A stretch of 64,000 nucleotides of DNA from Phallusia mammillata (taxonomy: Eukaryota; Chordata; Ascidiacea; Phlebobranchia; Ascidiidae): positions 1 to 64,000 of the forward strand of contig QLIY01000383.1 of the NCBI GenBank assembly GCA_003260075.1. The letters run 5' to 3'. The translations under genes and the position numbers were made by a program. This document shows, in pieces, positions 61,021 to 64,000 of this stretch. The notes below the pieces were generated by a model. The model ran no database searches and was not told where the DNA came from. It saw nothing but the letters and a program-made list of their open reading frames with translations. The first letter of the stretch is position 1; the number at the start of each line of letters is the position of its first letter.

Positions 61021-61416
61021 AGGATGCGAAACAGAGGAGAAGATCCAGGCACAGGAGATGCGTTGAGAGCAGCAAAGGCTTTTTTCTTTCTGTTCCTGAT
61101 GCTCGGTGGAACTTGGGTTTTGGCTTTCTTTGCAGGTAAATTGGTATCTAAACACATACATTTGCGGAGCTAGATTGGCTACTTTTCAAAGAGGTGGTTT
61201 GGATTTAACAAACTCATATCGTATTTTACAGGAATCGGTGACGAGAATTCGAATGAGGTGTTCATGTACATTCATAGCTTGGTAAACGGGTCGCAGGGAA
61301 TCGTCGTCTTTCTGCTGTACTGCGTCATGGATGACGACATCAGACAAGAAGTCCTGTTGCGCATGCGCAATGCTGGTATCAGAACGGAGCAGCATCTTAA
61401 CGCAAACCCACAATAG
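61021..61416 (+). pseudogene. Adhesion GPCR-3 fragment, TM6-TM7 only
   Basis: Two exons on the plus strand: one ending at 61135 (FLMLGGTWVLAFFAG, TM6) and 61232-61416 (GDENSNEVFMYIHSL, then GIVVFLLYCV, TM7, and a tail ending NANPQ). The intron is GT-AG in phase 1, exactly where GPCR-1 and GPCR-2 have theirs. TM1-5, GPS and ectodomain are absent upstream, where only repeats occur. It is therefore a 5'-truncated copy, or the rest of the gene is lost in assembly. It is the only GPCR piece on the plus strand. Confidence 0.75.
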
Positions 61417-62641
61417 TGGAGAGTTCAAATGTTAGCGAGATCAAAATTTAAGCAGAGGGGGGGATGAAAGTTTAAACAAGTAGTTTTGAATGTTTTGGTT
61501 ATTCTCAACTTCCCTGTATTTGTAGGAATCTGTGTTTGGTTCTTGAAACAATGACGACATTAGTTTGGTTTCTACAAAATTTCATTGCAATTAGATCGAA
61601 GTAGGCTCTGAAAAAATACATTCAACCAAGCCTCTTGCCTGAGCTGTGGGTCACACTAACGTCGCTATTTTTTGCATTACCCCTTTCAGTGTCTTAAATG
61701 CTTAACGTGTACATAAGAGTGTTGTAACACCGTTGCTGCAAGACCAAATATTAACAATTAATCTATTGTATTTCGTATGTTGTCGCTATGTGATAACACC
61801 AGTCGCAATTTCGCTATGTGATAAAACCAGTCGCAAATCACATTAAACCGTTTCAACTTTTAAACACGGGCTCTGCACGTAATATTTTGCTTGGTTAAAA
61901 CAAATATACATGTAATGGTAGTGGTTCTTTTTAGTCTTTTATGCAATATTAGTTCTTTTTACCAAAGCATTTGTGTATTTAACCACTGGTGATGTTGTAA
62001 AAAAGCAAATGGTTAACTCATTTGTGGCTTTGAAAGGATAAATATATAATTTTTCAAACAATGCCACTATTTTACCACTATTGTGTTATGTTTTCTTCTT
62101 TTGCTATTATTTCTGGCGTGTAAAGTTACACGTACTCGGAGCTGCTATTTCATGGTTATTGTTAACGAGTCTTTTTGCAGATAATGACAAAACATTTCCA
62201 GTTCCTCTTGTCTGCATGTTGAACGGTTTCAGTATACGGCAAATAGCACAGGAATCATCCTTGCATGCGCTGTTTGTATCGTTTAGATAGGCCACATATA
62301 AACATTTCATTAATATCATGACAAATGTCCTTTATCTCTTGTGATCTACTGAGAGTTGTACTTCTCATTTGTGTTCTGTGTCAACCACAGATCTTCCTGT
62401 GGTGAAAAACAACAAGTTTTGACCAAGTGAACGGGTGCAGTCTGTATAGTAGTGACATTTTAAGTGCCCCCCATAAAGGTTAAAGCACAAACAGTAAAAT
62501 TAGGTTTGTCGTAAGTTTTCTCCTCTAAACTGACTATTTCATCAGAAAAGGGACAATCAAAAACAGAGCCATAACACGATAATACACACCAATCCCACAA
62601 AAAAGCAAGTGTAAGTCAAAATCAAACGATATGAGACACAT
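61417..62641. other. Downstream of GPCR-3 fragment, nothing recognised
   Basis: AT-rich DNA. A short repeated 'ctatgtgataa..accagtcgcaa' pair at about 61787-61835. No exon or RNA gene seen. Confidence 0.5.
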
Positions 62642-62862
62642 GGTCAACAAGTTTGCGGTATTTAAAACTATACGAAGTTTAAATGGTAAAATTATAAAAA
62701 TACATAACTGCCACGCCTTAGTACCACCGCACGATAAATGAAACTGGGGGGGGGGAGGTCAACAAGTTTGCGGTATTTAAAACTATTCGAAGTTTAAATG
62801 GTAAAATTATAGAAATACATAACTGCCACGCCTTAGTACCACCGCACGATAAATGAAACTAC
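62642..62862. repeat. About 104-bp duplication around a 10-nt G run
   Basis: 'tcaacaagtttgcggtattt' begins both copies; G run at 62746-62755. Confidence 0.85.
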
Positions 62863-62878
62863 GTTTGATATTACAAAC

Positions 62879-63930
62879 GGCACGCTAGTTGACAAACACG
62901 AATAATCGAAATAATAGTTTGAATCTCGTCACTTGATAAAAACTTGTTGTTTGTATTCAAATGCAAGCACCTGATGGCTGTTGATTATGGGAACTTTTGA
63001 GATCATTTTTTTGGCTGATGTTTTATAATATGAAAGTACTCGGTACTTTTATACTTTCTTTCTGCAAAAACCGCAATGAAAAATGTTCTCCCTTTTCATA
63101 AAATACACAAGTAATGAGAAAGTCCCCCTTTCAAAATACTCACATCACTGCGTCATGGCAATTTGACCATGTCCAAAGTTAAAGCAAATTTGCATACGAC
63201 ATACCAAGCTATCGTACGCACGAGGGCAGAATGAGATTATCCGCTTAAAGACAACATTAAAATTCACACAAGCCTAGCATTTCGGTGCCTGCATGTCTAT
63301 TTGGTGACAAATTCTTGGAATTATTAAACTTTGTTAAGTCAAACAAAGGCTAAATGTTCAAAAGAAATGTTTTTACTTCACACAAGGGTTGACATTCACC
63401 CGAAACGTATATAGACCTAAATGCGCTAATATTTTTCAAAAGGTGTTAATAAGTGACCGAAACTGGACCCGAACATGACTTGTTGAAACAAATCTCAAAT
63501 AAGGTTCCAAAAGTTGGTGAAATTGTGGAACCAAGGGTCAAGTTATTAGTCTGGCCCGATTCAAGACCGTTTAATATAAACACATGCATTTGAACTACTT
63601 GTATTTTGAAGGCTCACACAAAGTTACCATCCTGCATCTACAGCCATATGGGGGAAGTTCACAACATGTGGGCGGTGCTGGGAAAAATAACGGTCTTAAA
63701 CACAATAACACAAGTTTGCCGGGAAACCAAAGCATCAATTCAAAATATTTTGAAATTGGCGGCTGCTTAACATTTCCTGTTCGCTGTTAAACATATTGTA
63801 CAACTGCAATATGCCTCAAACTTGACGCTAGGTGACAAACACGAATAATCGAAATAATAGTTAAATCTCGTCAGACTTGATAAGATCTTGTTGTTTGTAT
63901 TCAAATTCAAGCACGTGATAGCAAGTGCTG
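62879..63930. repeat. About 107-bp direct repeats flanking LRR-promoter and transposon relics
   Basis: 'gacaaacacgaataatcgaa' starts repeats at 62889 and 63833, each running on for about 90 bp. Between them, 63045-63095 matches the promoter and leader of the LRR genes ('gcaatgaaaaatgttc') and 63110-63270 matches DNA further upstream of them. 63270-63825 is copy 3 of the dispersed repeat family. Confidence 0.6.
63270..63825 (+). repeat. Dispersed repeat family, copy 3
   Basis: Collinear with 50790-51330, from 'gcctgcatgtctatttggt' to 'catattgtacaactgcaat'. No coding capacity. Confidence 0.7.
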
Positions 63931-64000
63931 CAATCTTCTACTGACCATGCGTTAAATTCAAAGTAAAGCACTCCTCCAAAAACGCGTTTAGATTTGGGGG

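Noticed and set aside
62879..63930. LTR retrotransposon, because of the 107-bp direct repeats
   Set aside because: The interior has no retroelement coding, primer site or polypurine tract, and it contains LRR promoter relics.
1..64000. CRISPR arrays, operons or bacterial promoters
   Set aside because: Introns, poly(A) signals and animal domain families show eukaryotic nuclear DNA; no spaced repeat array is present.

Overview
This is animal nuclear DNA: AT-rich, with many small exons joined by GT-AG introns and many short transposons. The gene set points to an ascidian tunicate or a close marine invertebrate. It holds secreted cationic peptide precursors with acidic tails, sushi/EGF and leucine-rich-repeat (LRR) secreted proteins, and adhesion GPCRs with lectin-like ectodomains. 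The species is my inference; no sequence here names it.

Layout. 0.5-3.0 kb (minus): a secreted cysteine-rich protein whose 3' end may lie outside the window. 5.0-13.4 kb (minus): a complete SLC5 sodium/solute symporter. 15.0-20.7 kb (minus): a secreted sushi/EGF protein. 23.2-33.4 kb (minus): adhesion GPCR-1 with a C-type-lectin-like ectodomain; its last intron carries hammerhead-ribozyme-like repeats in the sense direction. 35.5-40.7 kb (minus): adhesion GPCR-2, a paralog. 42.8-45.5 kb and 53.0-56.7 kb (minus): two tandem copies of a secreted LRR gene inside a segmental duplication that also covers their flanks; the second copy is broken by a hAT-like insertion with a perfect 8-bp target duplication. 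49.4-50.4 kb (plus) and 59.0-59.7 kb (minus): two small precursors with a signal peptide, a cationic peptide and an acidic tail, both probable antimicrobial peptides. 61.0-61.4 kb (plus): an orphan TM6-TM7 fragment of a third adhesion GPCR. The rest is introns, hAT-type short elements, minisatellites and duplicated non-coding DNA.

The secreted LRR, sushi/EGF, lectin-GPCR and cationic-peptide genes together look like an expanded recognition and host-defence neighbourhood. That reading rests on domain architecture only.

Assembly warning. About 22 pure G or C runs interrupt the window. Most of the short ones (about 10-12 nt) are immediately followed by a near-copy of the preceding 70-300 bp, which is the mark of unmerged overlapping allelic contigs. 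Five long runs (49-98 nt) have no such copy. Runs are C on the plus strand up to 25.0 kb and G after 32.6 kb, with one exception. Several fall inside exons and either duplicate or remove coding sequence there. Exon coordinates were derived by hand from splice signals, reading frame and phase.
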